Positions 5,515 to 12,215 of a stretch of 12,215 nucleotides of DNA are shown here, piece after piece. The translations under genes and the position numbers were made by a program. Within the stretch, counting starts at the first letter, position 1; each line of letters opens with the position of its first letter. The stretch is from contig CAJGCM010000055.1 of assembly GCA_904501765.1 (NCBI GenBank), forward strand, positions 1-12,215. Direction: 5' to 3'. Source of the stretch: an uncultured Clostridia bacterium. Lineage in GTDB: Bacteria > Bacillota > Clostridia > Oscillospirales > CAG-272. Below the pieces are notes generated by a model, which saw only the letters and a program-made list of their open reading frames with translations, did no database searches and was not told where the DNA came from.

Positions 5515-6684
5515 TTATAAAAGGCTTTTAATAAATTGCTCGGCGCATCTCGGCGAGCGGCTTCCTCTGCGAAGGGCAAAAGCCTCTGCCCGTGTATCAA
5601 GCTCCTCGGTTTGTTCGATGCCGAATCTTGCGGCAAGCTCGTGTACTATTTCAAGGTACAGATTCTTGCTCGGTCTTTGGAACAGCACCACAAGCCCGAA
5701 TCTCTCGGAGAGCGAGAGAATCTCCTGCATCGTGTCGTTGCGGTGAACGTCGTCTCCGTCCCTGTCTCCAAAGGATTCTTTGATAATGTGTCTGCGGTTT
5801 GAGGTAGCGTAAATAACCGAATTTTCGGCTCTTGCCGAGGCTGAACCTTCAAGAGCAGCCTTCAGCATGCTGAAGCTGTCGTCATTCTGATTGAAGGAAA
5901 GGTCGTCTATGAAAATAATGAACTTAAGAGGATTTTCACTTATTCTGCCCATAACGTAAGGGAGGTAGCAAAGCTGGTCCTTCCTCAGCTCAATTAAGCG
6001 AAGCCCTCTGTCGAAGAATTCATTTACAACAGCCTTGACTGTTGAGGATTTTCCCGTTCCCGCATCGCCGCACAGAAGGGCGTTTGCCGCAGGCTTCCCT
6101 TCAAGGAAGGCTTCGGTGTTTCTTATAATCCTGCATCTTTCCTCACGGTAGCCGACAAAGTCGCAAATCCTGGTTTTATCAGCGCTTACAATAGGAACAA
6201 GCTCACGCTCGTCATTCAGCCTGAACATAGGATAGGAAGCAAAAACACCGTACCCGTGTCGTGAAATATCGTAAATTCTGGCAAGGTACTCCACCTCAAG
6301 CGGTCGGCGTGAGGACGTAAAAGGCGAAAGATACTCTTCTCCGACAAGCTCACAGAAATCCATAGGGGTAAGAGCCGCAATATCTTCAAAAACCGCTAAT
6401 TCACGGGAAAGCGCCGCCTTTACGTTTTCGTCAGGTGCCACTCCCTTCGCCATAGCCTTTACGTATGCATTCTCGTCCTCAAAAACGTATCTGAAAACCA
6501 GGTCGGTCAAGGAAAGACCCGAATTGTATATCTCGTAAACGAACGCTCCGTATGCGTTTATTTTATCAGTCTTACTCTCTGCCAAACATAGCTCGGCAAA
6601 GCGACAAAACACAGGCTTTTTTAACACGCCCCTCAAGAGGCTGGTCATACAGAGGTTATAATAAAGCTTTTTTAAATCCTTCAT
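5515..6684 (-). CDS. DUF815-family AAA+ ATPase
   Basis: A complete 389-aa cytoplasmic ATPase of the DUF815 family. The C-terminal half holds the P-loop module: Walker A GDAGTGKS (206-213), Walker B KFIIFIDD (254-261), a sensor-like YATSNRR (292-298) and SLSERFG (324-330), whose Arg may be the finger. The N-terminal 200 residues are helical with no recognisable catalytic motif. The invariant-looking RRPLEVEYLARIYDIS and YGYGVF-like patch precede the ATPase core. The start is supported by GAGAGGC 5 nt upstream of the ATG, and it begins 12 bp after leuB. There is no signal peptide or membrane segment. The molecular role of DUF815 ATPases is not established to my knowledge. Co-transcription with leuB and ilvA may reflect shared expression rather than shared pathway; a chaperone or remodelling role for a neighbouring enzyme is speculative. 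Confidence 0.88.
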   Translation of the reverse strand: MKDLKKLYYNLCMTSLLRGVLKKPVFCRFAELCLAESKTDKINAYGAFVYEIYNSGLSLTDLVFRYVFEDENAYVKAMAKGVAPDENVKAALSRELAVFEDIAALTPMDFCELVGEEYLSPFTSSRRPLEVEYLARIYDISRHGYGVFASYPMFRLNDERELVPIVSADKTRICDFVGYREERCRIIRNTEAFLEGKPAANALLCGDAGTGKSSTVKAVVNEFFDRGLRLIELRKDQLCYLPYVMGRISENPLKFIIFIDDLSFNQNDDSFSMLKAALEGSASARAENSVIYATSNRRHIIKESFGDRDGDDVHRNDTMQEILSLSERFGLVVLFQRPSKNLYLEIVHELAARFGIEQTEELDTRAEAFALRRGSRSPRCAEQFIKSLL

Positions 6685-6696
6685 AAAAGCCTCTCA

Positions 6697-7764
6697 TCAA
6701 AGCATTTCAATTATTTTATCGGTAATTTCGGTTGTGGTAAGCGCCTCTTTTCCGTGAGCGAGGTCGGCAGTTCTATACCCTGCGAGGAGCACCTTATCCA
6801 CTGCGGAAACGATAGCCTCGCTTTCCTTTGCAAGACCAAAGGAATAAAGGAGCATCATTGCCGCAGAGAGTATTGTAGCTATGGGGTTTGCCTTGTTCTG
6901 CCCCGCAATATCGGGGGCGGAGCCGTGTATAGGCTCGTAAAGTCCAAGACTCGAGTCGTTAAGAGATGCGGATGGAAGCATACCGATAGAGCCGGTTATC
7001 TGCGACGCCTCGTCGGAGAGAATATCTCCGAACATATTGGAGGTAACTATTACGTCAAACTGAGAGGGGCATCTTACAAGCTGCATTGCCGCATTGTCAA
7101 CCAGCATATTGGAATACTCCACCTCAGGATAAAGGGTTGCTGTTTCAGCGACAATTTTTCTCCAAAGACGTGAGGTTTCAAGAACGTTAGCCTTATCTAT
7201 GCTGACGAGCCTTTTGCCTCTCTTCATAGCGCACTCAAAGGCAACCTTAACTATCCTCTCTATTTCCATTCGGCTGTATGACTCGGTGTCGTAAGCCTCC
7301 TCACCCCATTTACCCTCGCGCATACCTCGCTCTCCAAAGTAGATACCGCCCGTAAGCTCTCTGACAATCATTATGTCAAAGCCCTCTGCCACAATATCCT
7401 CACGAAGCGGGCATTCTCCCGCAAGGGCGGGATAAAGCTTTGCCGGACGCAAATTGGTAAACAGATTCATAGCCGCTCTTATGCCGAGAAGAGCCTTCTC
7501 CGGGCGAAGATGCCCGGGGAGCGTGTCCCATTTCGGGCCGCCAACGGCGCCGAGGAGCACACTGTCCGAGGCAAGACAACCCGCAACGGTTTCCTCGGGG
7601 AGAGGTATGCCGTATTTATCAATAGCGGCGCCGCCTATGTCGTAGGGGGTAAACTTAAAGCTATGCCCGTATTTTTCACCCACAGCCTCTAATACTCTGA
7701 CTGCGCTATCCACGATTTCCGGGCCTATCCCGTCGCCTTTAAGAAGAGCTATATTAAAATTCAT
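6697..7764 (-). CDS. leuB: 3-isopropylmalate dehydrogenase
   Basis: A complete 355-aa NAD-dependent decarboxylating dehydrogenase. It oxidises (2R,3S)-3-isopropylmalate to 2-oxoisocaproate, the third leucine-specific step. The N-terminus carries GDGIGPE (10-16). Substrate residues are R96 and R106 (in LLGIRAAMNLFTNLRP) and R135 in RELTGG. Catalytic Y142 (GGIYFGERG) and K191 (SIDKANVLE) are present, as are the metal aspartates D223, D247 and D251 (MLVDNAA and FGDILSDEAS). YEPIHGSAPDIAGQNKANP (276-294) is the NAD-selective loop. Length matches the family. A ribosome site (AAGGAG) overlaps the leuD stop 12 bp upstream, indicating coupled translation. All key residues are intact, so it should be functional. 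The leucine-specific context separates it from isocitrate or tartrate dehydrogenase paralogues. Confidence 0.97.
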   Translation of the reverse strand: MNFNIALLKGDGIGPEIVDSAVRVLEAVGEKYGHSFKFTPYDIGGAAIDKYGIPLPEETVAGCLASDSVLLGAVGGPKWDTLPGHLRPEKALLGIRAAMNLFTNLRPAKLYPALAGECPLREDIVAEGFDIMIVRELTGGIYFGERGMREGKWGEEAYDTESYSRMEIERIVKVAFECAMKRGKRLVSIDKANVLETSRLWRKIVAETATLYPEVEYSNMLVDNAAMQLVRCPSQFDVIVTSNMFGDILSDEASQITGSIGMLPSASLNDSSLGLYEPIHGSAPDIAGQNKANPIATILSAAMMLLYSFGLAKESEAIVSAVDKVLLAGYRTADLAHGKEALTTTEITDKIIEML

Positions 7765-7776
7765 TTGAGTTTCTCC

Positions 7777-8271
7777 TTATTTCACGTATCCTTTGCGTAT
7801 GGATTCTATAAGACCGCCCGCAGTAATAATTTTCTGTATAAATTCTGGGAATGGCTTGGTTTCAAAGCTCTCGCCCGTGGTTCTGTTATAGATAACGCCC
7901 AAATCGAGATCTACCTCAACCTCGTCCCCCTCGTTTATTCCGTCGGGGGCGTCCTCGCTCTCAAGTATGGCAAGTCCTATGTTTATAGAGTTGCGGTAGA
8001 ATATTCTTGCAAAGCTTTTGGCTATAACAAGAGATATGCCGCTCGCCTTTATAGCTATAGGAGCGTGCTCACGTGAGGAGCCGCAGCCGAAGTTTGCTCC
8101 GGCTATCATTATATCACCCACCTTAACCTTTTTCACGAAATCCTTATCTATATCCTCCATACAGTGAGAGGCAAGCTCGGATTTATCTATGGTGTTAAGG
8201 TATCTTGCAGGAATGATAACGTCCGTATCAACGTTATCACCGTATTTAATTGCGCATCCTTTGAATTTCAT
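7777..8271 (-). CDS. leuD: 3-isopropylmalate dehydratase small subunit (archaeal-type)
   Basis: A complete 164-aa swivelling subunit. With LeuC it isomerises 2-isopropylmalate to 3-isopropylmalate through a dehydration-rehydration cycle. DNVDTDVIIPARYL (12-25) and FGCGSSREHAP (61-71) are the signature segments that bind and position substrate. The length of about 164 aa is the short form found in archaea, clostridia and other bacteria, unlike the roughly 200-aa E. coli LeuD. A ribosome site (GAGGTG) overlaps the leuC stop, and the gap is only 9 bp, as expected for subunits made in equal amounts. The short form can be hard to tell from homoaconitase or methylcitrate-type paralogues by sequence alone; the neighbouring leuB settles it here. 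Confidence 0.95.
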   Translation of the reverse strand: MKFKGCAIKYGDNVDTDVIIPARYLNTIDKSELASHCMEDIDKDFVKKVKVGDIMIAGANFGCGSSREHAPIAIKASGISLVIAKSFARIFYRNSINIGLAILESEDAPDGINEGDEVEVDLDLGVIYNRTTGESFETKPFPEFIQKIITAGGLIESIRKGYVK

Positions 8272-8280
8272 ATCGGCACC

Positions 8281-9546
8281 TCAATTCATAACGTTTTTGG
8301 GGTCGGCAATTTTTCCTGCTATGGCAGATGCCGCCGCAACTGCGGGGCTGGCAAGATAAACCTCCGAGGTAACGTGTCCCATTCTTCCAACGAAATTACG
8401 GTTGGTTGTAGCCACAGCACGCTCTCCCTCTGCAAGAATACCCATATATCCGCCGAGGCAGGGTCCGCAGGTAGGCGTGGAAACCACGCATCCCGCTTCT
8501 ATGAATATCTTAAGAAGTCCGTTTTCCATAGCCTTAAGGTATATATCCTGGGTTGCGGGGATAATTATCGCCCTTACGTTCTTCGCAACCTGTCTTCCCT
8601 TCAGAATTTCGGCAGCCTCCGCAAGGTCCTTATAGTGCCCGTTGGTGCAGGAGCCTATCACAACCTGGTCTATTCTGACATCACCTATCTCGTCGAAGGT
8701 TTTCGTGTTTTCGGGAAGGTGCGGGAACGCCACGGTGGACTTTATTTCGGATAAATCAATATCGTAAACCGCATCGTATTCGGCGTCAGCATCAGCTTCA
8801 AAAACAAGAGGCTCCCTGTCACACCTGCCCTTTACATATTCAAGAGTTTCCTCATCGACGGGGAATATTCCGTTCTTAGCCCCCGCCTCAATAGCCATAT
8901 TAGAAATCGTGAGTCTATCATACACGGTAAGGGACTTAACGCCCTCTCCCGCAAATTCCATAGACTTATACAAGGCGCCGTCTACCCCAATCATTCCTAT
9001 GATATGAAGAATTACGTCCTTACCGGATACGTATTTGTTAAGTCTGCCGGTCAGGTTGAATTTTATAGCCGAGGGAACCTTGAACCAAGCCTTTCCCGTA
9101 GCCATTCCGCAAGCCATATCCGTGGAGCCGACGCCTGTGGAAAATGCTCCTAAGGCTCCGTAGGTGCAGGTGTGAGAGTCAGCCCCGATTACGACGTCAC
9201 CGGGGATAACAAGCCCCGCCTCCGGCAGAAGAGCGTGTTCAATACCCATTCTTCCTACGTCGAAGAAATTGACAATCTCCTCCCTCTCGCAGAAGTCACG
9301 GCACATCTTACACTGAGCGGCAGCCTTGATATCCTTATTAGGCGCAAAATGGTCCATAACCATCGTCACCTTCTCTTTATCAAAAACTCCCGAAGCTCCT
9401 ATTTTTTCGTACTCTCTTATAGCAACGGGAGAGGTTATGTCGTTGCCGAGCACACGGTCAACACTGACAAGCACAAGCTGACCCGCCTCTACCGAATCAA
9501 GCCCTGCATGGTGCGCTAAAATTTTCTGAGTCATTGTCATTGACAT
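8281..9546 (-). CDS. leuC: 3-isopropylmalate dehydratase large subunit
   Basis: A complete 421-aa aconitase-family subunit carrying the [4Fe-4S] cluster. The three cluster cysteines are C300 in GSCTNG, and C360 and C363 in TPTCGPCLGG. GADSHTCTYGALG (121-133) and the FSTGVGSTDMA segment (135-145) are the usual family motifs. The length fits the archaeal/clostridial LeuC group (about 420 aa) rather than the roughly 466-aa E. coli form. The ATG at 9546 is the first of three close ATGs (codons 1, 3 and 5). It is chosen because AGGAGG lies at proper spacing about 8 nt upstream. The cluster is oxygen-labile in this family, which suits an anaerobe. It is directly followed by leuD and preceded by the isomerase-like gene at 24 bp. 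Confidence 0.96.
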   Translation of the reverse strand: MSMTMTQKILAHHAGLDSVEAGQLVLVSVDRVLGNDITSPVAIREYEKIGASGVFDKEKVTMVMDHFAPNKDIKAAAQCKMCRDFCEREEIVNFFDVGRMGIEHALLPEAGLVIPGDVVIGADSHTCTYGALGAFSTGVGSTDMACGMATGKAWFKVPSAIKFNLTGRLNKYVSGKDVILHIIGMIGVDGALYKSMEFAGEGVKSLTVYDRLTISNMAIEAGAKNGIFPVDEETLEYVKGRCDREPLVFEADADAEYDAVYDIDLSEIKSTVAFPHLPENTKTFDEIGDVRIDQVVIGSCTNGHYKDLAEAAEILKGRQVAKNVRAIIIPATQDIYLKAMENGLLKIFIEAGCVVSTPTCGPCLGGYMGILAEGERAVATTNRNFVGRMGHVTSEVYLASPAVAAASAIAGKIADPKNVMN

Positions 9547-9570
9547 TTTTTGCCCTCCTCTATACCGCTC

Positions 9571-10335
9571 TTATGCTTCTATTGAAGCAAGATAATCTAT
9601 ACAGCGGCGCGCCTCCTCAGGTCCCGAAGGATTTAAATCCTCCGACTCCACCACCATAGTAACGCCGTTTTTAATCGCCCATTTTCTTACCTGAGCGCAG
9701 GGTACACCCCCAAGCCCTATCGACCTGCCCTCCGCCTCTCTTACAGAGTTTTCAAAGGTGCCATCTGAGGTAGCGGTAATACCGTCTTTAAGATGTATGA
9801 GCCTTATTCTTTCCTTGTTTGCTTCAAGGTATTTTACAGGGTCAATTCCTGCATTTGCAAGCCAGAAGACGTCAATTTCAAGGTCCACCGAGGTAAGCTT
9901 TATAAGCTCCTCCTCAATCACCTTTCCGTAAGGAGTTTTATAAAACTCAAAGGAGTGATTGTGATAGCCAAGACGGATACCCTCCTCGGCAAGCCTCATA
10001 GCCGCCTCGTTTATTGCCGCTATATTGGCGTAATATTCGTCCTTGGTATCCCAGTCTGCTATGGGGATTATTATGTTTTTGCAGCCGATTGCTTTATGGA
10101 ACGCCACAGTTTCCTCTATTTTTTCCTCGCAAAGCTCAGAAAGAAGAGTATGCGTGCCAACAGCGCTCAGACCAAATTCCTCAAGCCACCCCTTCACATC
10201 CTCTGCGGAATTTCCAAAAAAGCCCGCAAATTCAACGTATTTATATCCCATCTCCGAGACGAGCCTCAGAGCTTCCTTAAGGTCCCCTTCCGCAACGTCC
10301 CTTACACTGTAAAGTTGAATTCCGTATTTCGTCAT
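9571..10335 (-). CDS. Sugar phosphate isomerase/epimerase-like TIM-barrel protein
   Basis: A complete 254-aa protein of the xylose-isomerase-like / AP-endonuclease-2 barrel superfamily (COG1082, IolE/hydroxypyruvate-isomerase-like). Barrel strands are visible in order: YGIQLYSVRD, YVEFAGFFG, GTHT, NIIIPI, LGYHNHSFEF, DLEIDVFW, LIHLKD and VVESEDL. Candidate divalent-metal ligands are E130 (NHSFEF), D155 (EIDVFW), H181 (IHLKD) and E230 (VVESED). There is no signal peptide, so it should be cytoplasmic. Its ribosome site (CGGAGA) overlaps the ilvD stop region, with a 12-bp gap. It is therefore embedded in the branched-chain amino acid operon, although no step of that pathway needs such an enzyme. 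Family members isomerise or epimerise sugars and keto acids, and the substrate cannot be read from sequence. A hitch-hiking sugar catabolism gene or a metabolite-repair role are both possible. Confidence 0.85.
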   Translation of the reverse strand: MTKYGIQLYSVRDVAEGDLKEALRLVSEMGYKYVEFAGFFGNSAEDVKGWLEEFGLSAVGTHTLLSELCEEKIEETVAFHKAIGCKNIIIPIADWDTKDEYYANIAAINEAAMRLAEEGIRLGYHNHSFEFYKTPYGKVIEEELIKLTSVDLEIDVFWLANAGIDPVKYLEANKERIRLIHLKDGITATSDGTFENSVREAEGRSIGLGGVPCAQVRKWAIKNGVTMVVESEDLNPSGPEEARRCIDYLASIEA

Positions 10336-10347
10336 AAAAATCTCCGA

Positions 10348-12009
10348 TTATCTGTTTATTATAGCGCCCTTATCCGCCGAACTTACCATAGCCGAATAGC
10401 GCTTGAGATAGCCCGTAATATCGGTTTTTCTCTTTATAGGCATTTCCGCGCGTCTTGCTTCAAGCTCCTCCTTTGGAACCTTGAGCTCTATTCTGTACTC
10501 GGGAATATTTATGGAAATAATATCTCCGTCCTTAACGTAAGCGATAAGTCCTCCGCTTACAGCCTCGGGAGATACGTGTCCGATTGACGCTCCTCGGGTT
10601 GCCCCGGAAAATCTTCCGTCGGTAATCAAGGCGACGTCCTTATCAAGTCCCATTCCTGCGATAGCAGAGGTGGGGGAGAGCATTTCTCTCATACCGGGTC
10701 CTCCCGCAGGGCCTTCGTAGCGGATAACCACAACGTCACCCTTAACAATCTTTCCGGCATAAATTGCGGCTATTGCCTCCTCCTCGCTCTCGTAAACCTT
10801 TGCAGGTCCCTCGTGAACCAGCATTTCGGGAGCTACTGCGCTGCGCTTAACAACGCAGCCGTCGGGAGCAAGATTGCCACGAAGCACGGCGATTCCGCCG
10901 GTTTTACTGTAAGGATTTGACACGGGTCTTATGACCTCCTGGTCAAAATTCCTTGCGTTCTTTATATTTTCAGCCATAGTCTTACCCGTGCAGGTCATAA
11001 CCGAGGTGTCTATAAGACCCATATCCTCAAGCTCCTTCAGCACGGCGTATACGCCGCCCGCCTCGTTAAGGTCCTCCATATACGTAGGCCCTGCGGGGGC
11101 AAGGTGACAAAGGTTAGGCGTTCTTTCGCTTATTTCATTAACCATATCAAGGTTAAACTCCACCCCACATTCGTTTGCGATTGCGGGAAGGTGAAGCATA
11201 CTGTTCGTTGAGCATCCGAGGGCCATATCCGCCGTTATTGCGTTTCTTATGGCTGCCGCAGTCATTATATCACGGGGGCGTATATTCTTACGCACAAGCT
11301 CCATAATCTGCATACCTGCGTGCTTCGCAAGCTCAATTCTTGCGGAATAAACGGCGGGAATAGTACCGTTACCCTCAAGTCCCATTCCGAGAACCTCAGT
11401 AAGACAGTTCATAGAATTTGCCGTATACATACCCGAGCAGGAGCCGCAGGTAGGGCAAACCTTCTTTTCAAATTCGCAAAGCTCGCACTCGTCAATCTTT
11501 CCTGCAGAATAAGCGCCCACAGCCTCAAACATACTGGATAAGCTTCTCTTCTTTCCGCCGACACGCCCTGCGAGCATAGGGCCGCCGCTTACAAAAACCG
11601 TAGGAATATTCAGCCTTGCCGCCGCCATAAGAAGTCCGGGAACGTTCTTATCACAGTTAGGTATCATAACAAGACCGTCAAAGCCGTGAGCCATAACCAT
11701 AGCCTCGGTTGAGTCGGCTATCAAATCACGGGTGACGAGGGAATATTTCATACCCACGTGTCCCATAGCAATACCGTCACACACGGTAATTGCGGGGAAC
11801 ATAATAGGAGTTCCTCCCGCCATAGCAACACCCATTTTTACTGCCTGGGTTATCTTGTCAAGATTTATATGCCCCGGGACAATCTCGTTATAGGAGCTTA
11901 CAATTCCGATAAGCGGTCTTGCCATTTCCTCCTCGGTATAGCCCAGCGCATGATAAAGAGAGCGGTGGGGCGCATTATTAAAGCCGTCTACGATTTTTTC
12001 CTTAATCAT
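10348..12009 (-). CDS. ilvD: Dihydroxy-acid dehydratase
   Basis: A complete 553-aa enzyme. It dehydrates 2,3-dihydroxyisovalerate and 2,3-dihydroxy-3-methylvalerate to the keto acids of valine/leucine and isoleucine. The ATG at 12009 is chosen because GGGAG lies about 8 nt upstream and the protein then starts like its family (KIVDGFNNAPHRSL). A GTG at 12042 would add eleven atypical residues. Iron-sulfur cysteines are expected at C119 (PNCDKNVPG) and in CPTCGSCSGMYTANSMNC (185-202; likely C191). The residue that is Cys in [2Fe-2S] dehydratases (NEITPCN) is Gly here (NEIVPGH), as in the E. coli enzyme, so I infer an oxygen-sensitive [4Fe-4S] type. Downstream motifs GGPGMREM and TDGRFSGATRG are intact. 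It is the first complete gene of the operon and follows a leader with a hairpin. Confidence 0.96.
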   Translation of the reverse strand: MIKEKIVDGFNNAPHRSLYHALGYTEEEMARPLIGIVSSYNEIVPGHINLDKITQAVKMGVAMAGGTPIMFPAITVCDGIAMGHVGMKYSLVTRDLIADSTEAMVMAHGFDGLVMIPNCDKNVPGLLMAAARLNIPTVFVSGGPMLAGRVGGKKRSLSSMFEAVGAYSAGKIDECELCEFEKKVCPTCGSCSGMYTANSMNCLTEVLGMGLEGNGTIPAVYSARIELAKHAGMQIMELVRKNIRPRDIMTAAAIRNAITADMALGCSTNSMLHLPAIANECGVEFNLDMVNEISERTPNLCHLAPAGPTYMEDLNEAGGVYAVLKELEDMGLIDTSVMTCTGKTMAENIKNARNFDQEVIRPVSNPYSKTGGIAVLRGNLAPDGCVVKRSAVAPEMLVHEGPAKVYESEEEAIAAIYAGKIVKGDVVVIRYEGPAGGPGMREMLSPTSAIAGMGLDKDVALITDGRFSGATRGASIGHVSPEAVSGGLIAYVKDGDIISINIPEYRIELKVPKEELEARRAEMPIKRKTDITGYLKRYSAMVSSADKGAIINR

Positions 12010-12059
12010 TTTTCTTCTCCCAAATAAAAGTACCCTTTTCACAAAAACAAATCTGCCTC

Positions 12060-12093
12060 CCCTCGGGGCGCAGGGTGTACCCTGCCCCGAGGG
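12060..12093 (-). other. GC-rich hairpin in the ilvD leader
   Basis: CCCTCGGGG (12060-12068) pairs with CCCCGAGGG (12085-12093), and CAGGG (12071-12075) pairs with CCCTG (12080-12084). A 2-nt bulge (CG) and a TGTA loop complete the structure, about 14 bp of stem. On the minus strand it would lie in the leader 50 nt before the ilvD ATG. A T-rich run (ATTTGTTTTTG) follows only after about 8 nt, so it is a poor classical terminator. It may be a transcript-processing, stabilising or attenuating structure, or a dispersed GC-rich repeat. Confidence 0.55.
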
Positions 12094-12112
12094 TAATGGC
12101 GAAAAACCAAAG

Positions 12113-12142
12113 GGTATAAAAGTTTTATATCAGCTTTCTCAA
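12113..12142 (-). promoter_or_regulatory. Candidate promoter for the ilvD-ilvA operon
   Basis: Reading the minus strand, TTGAGA (12142-12137), an 18-bp spacer and TATACC (12118-12113) resemble a sigma-70-type promoter (5/6 and 4/6 matches). Transcription would begin near 12106, giving a leader of about 97 nt that includes the GC-rich hairpin. ATAAAAGTTTTAT-like symmetry lies in the spacer. No T-box motif (AGGGTGG...) and no leader peptide rich in Leu/Val/Ile codons is visible. The operon may instead be read through from the preceding gene. Confidence 0.35.
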
Positions 12143-12150
12143 AGAAAAAA

Positions 12151-12215
12151 TTAGTTGTTTATGAACTTTTCCTCGTCAGCCCAGCTGTAAAGCTTTCTGA
12201 TATCCTTACCTACAA
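12151..12215 (-). CDS. ilvC: C-terminal end of a likely ketol-acid reductoisomerase (runs off the right edge)
   Basis: Only the last 20 residues are visible, ending in a TAA at 12153-12151. They read VGKDIRKLYSW followed by ADEEKFINN. The pattern VGxxIRxLxxW followed by an acidic tail resembles the C-terminus of clostridial IlvC (usually VGxxLRxMMxW). The location just upstream of ilvD on the same strand, a common ilvC position, supports this. With 20 residues the call cannot be secure. The gap to the ilvD start is 141 bp, much longer than elsewhere in the operon, and holds a candidate promoter and a hairpin. If correct, the enzyme reduces and isomerises acetolactate and acetohydroxybutyrate using NAD(P)H. 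Confidence 0.5.
   Translation of the reverse strand, partial: VGKDIRKLYSWADEEKFINN

Noticed and set aside
12007..12042. GTG start at 12042 for ilvD, giving an N-terminal extension of eleven residues
   Set aside because: The internal ATG at 12009 has a well-spaced GGGAG and matches the usual family start. The extension is atypical and would encode the ribosome site itself.
12043..12150. T-box riboswitch upstream of ilvD
   Set aside because: The conserved AGGGTGG-type core is absent and the leader is too short for specifier and antiterminator domains. The GGGT in the hairpin is only part of a palindrome.

Overview
The window looks like a chromosomal segment of an uncultured, anaerobic, gut- or rumen-type Bacillota (Clostridia). 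This is inferred from the strong purine-rich ribosome binding sites, the tight gene spacing, the archaeal-type split isopropylmalate isomerase (LeuC about 420 aa, LeuD about 164 aa), and the presence of DUF815 and DUF5054 family proteins. No rRNA or taxonomic marker is present, so the assignment is tentative.

Region 1 (1-3119, plus strand) holds two carbohydrate-active-type genes. The first is the 3' part of a glycoside-hydrolase-like barrel protein (DUF6259-like) that begins before the window. The second is a complete DUF5054 protein with a GH38-like catalytic domain. They are separated by about 90 bp containing a GC-rich hairpin. They probably act on one unknown glycan.

Region 2 (3120-4298) is a small AT-rich accessory patch between the carbohydrate genes and the biosynthetic operon. 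It starts with a roughly 330-bp non-coding element bounded by inverted repeats (MITE-like, built of nested hairpins). Next comes a divergent pair: a SLOG/DUF2493-type nucleotide-ligand sensor (minus strand) and a 56-aa Arc-like ribbon-helix-helix DNA-binding protein (plus strand). Their shared 110-bp intergenic region has interleaved promoter candidates whose -35 boxes both lie inside copies of TGTTTACwTTA. A short stretch after the RHH gene resembles the left part of the MITE. A strong bidirectional terminator then closes the patch.

Region 3 (4299-12215, minus strand, transcribed right to left) is a branched-chain amino acid operon. The order is the tail of a likely ilvC, a leader with a promoter candidate and GC-rich hairpin, ilvD, a sugar phosphate isomerase-like TIM-barrel protein, leuC, leuD, leuB, a DUF815 AAA+ ATPase, ilvA and a terminator. 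From ilvD to ilvA the gaps are 9-24 bp, so these genes are probably one transcript. LeuC/LeuD and LeuB convert 2-isopropylmalate to 2-oxoisocaproate. IlvA makes 2-oxobutyrate for isoleucine. IlvC and IlvD serve both valine and isoleucine. leuA and ilvB/ilvN are not in the window and may lie past the right edge. The two non-pathway genes in the operon (the isomerase-like protein and the DUF815 ATPase), together with the SLOG/RHH pair, are the least explained parts. I found no convincing new defence system, CRISPR array, tRNA or phage module.
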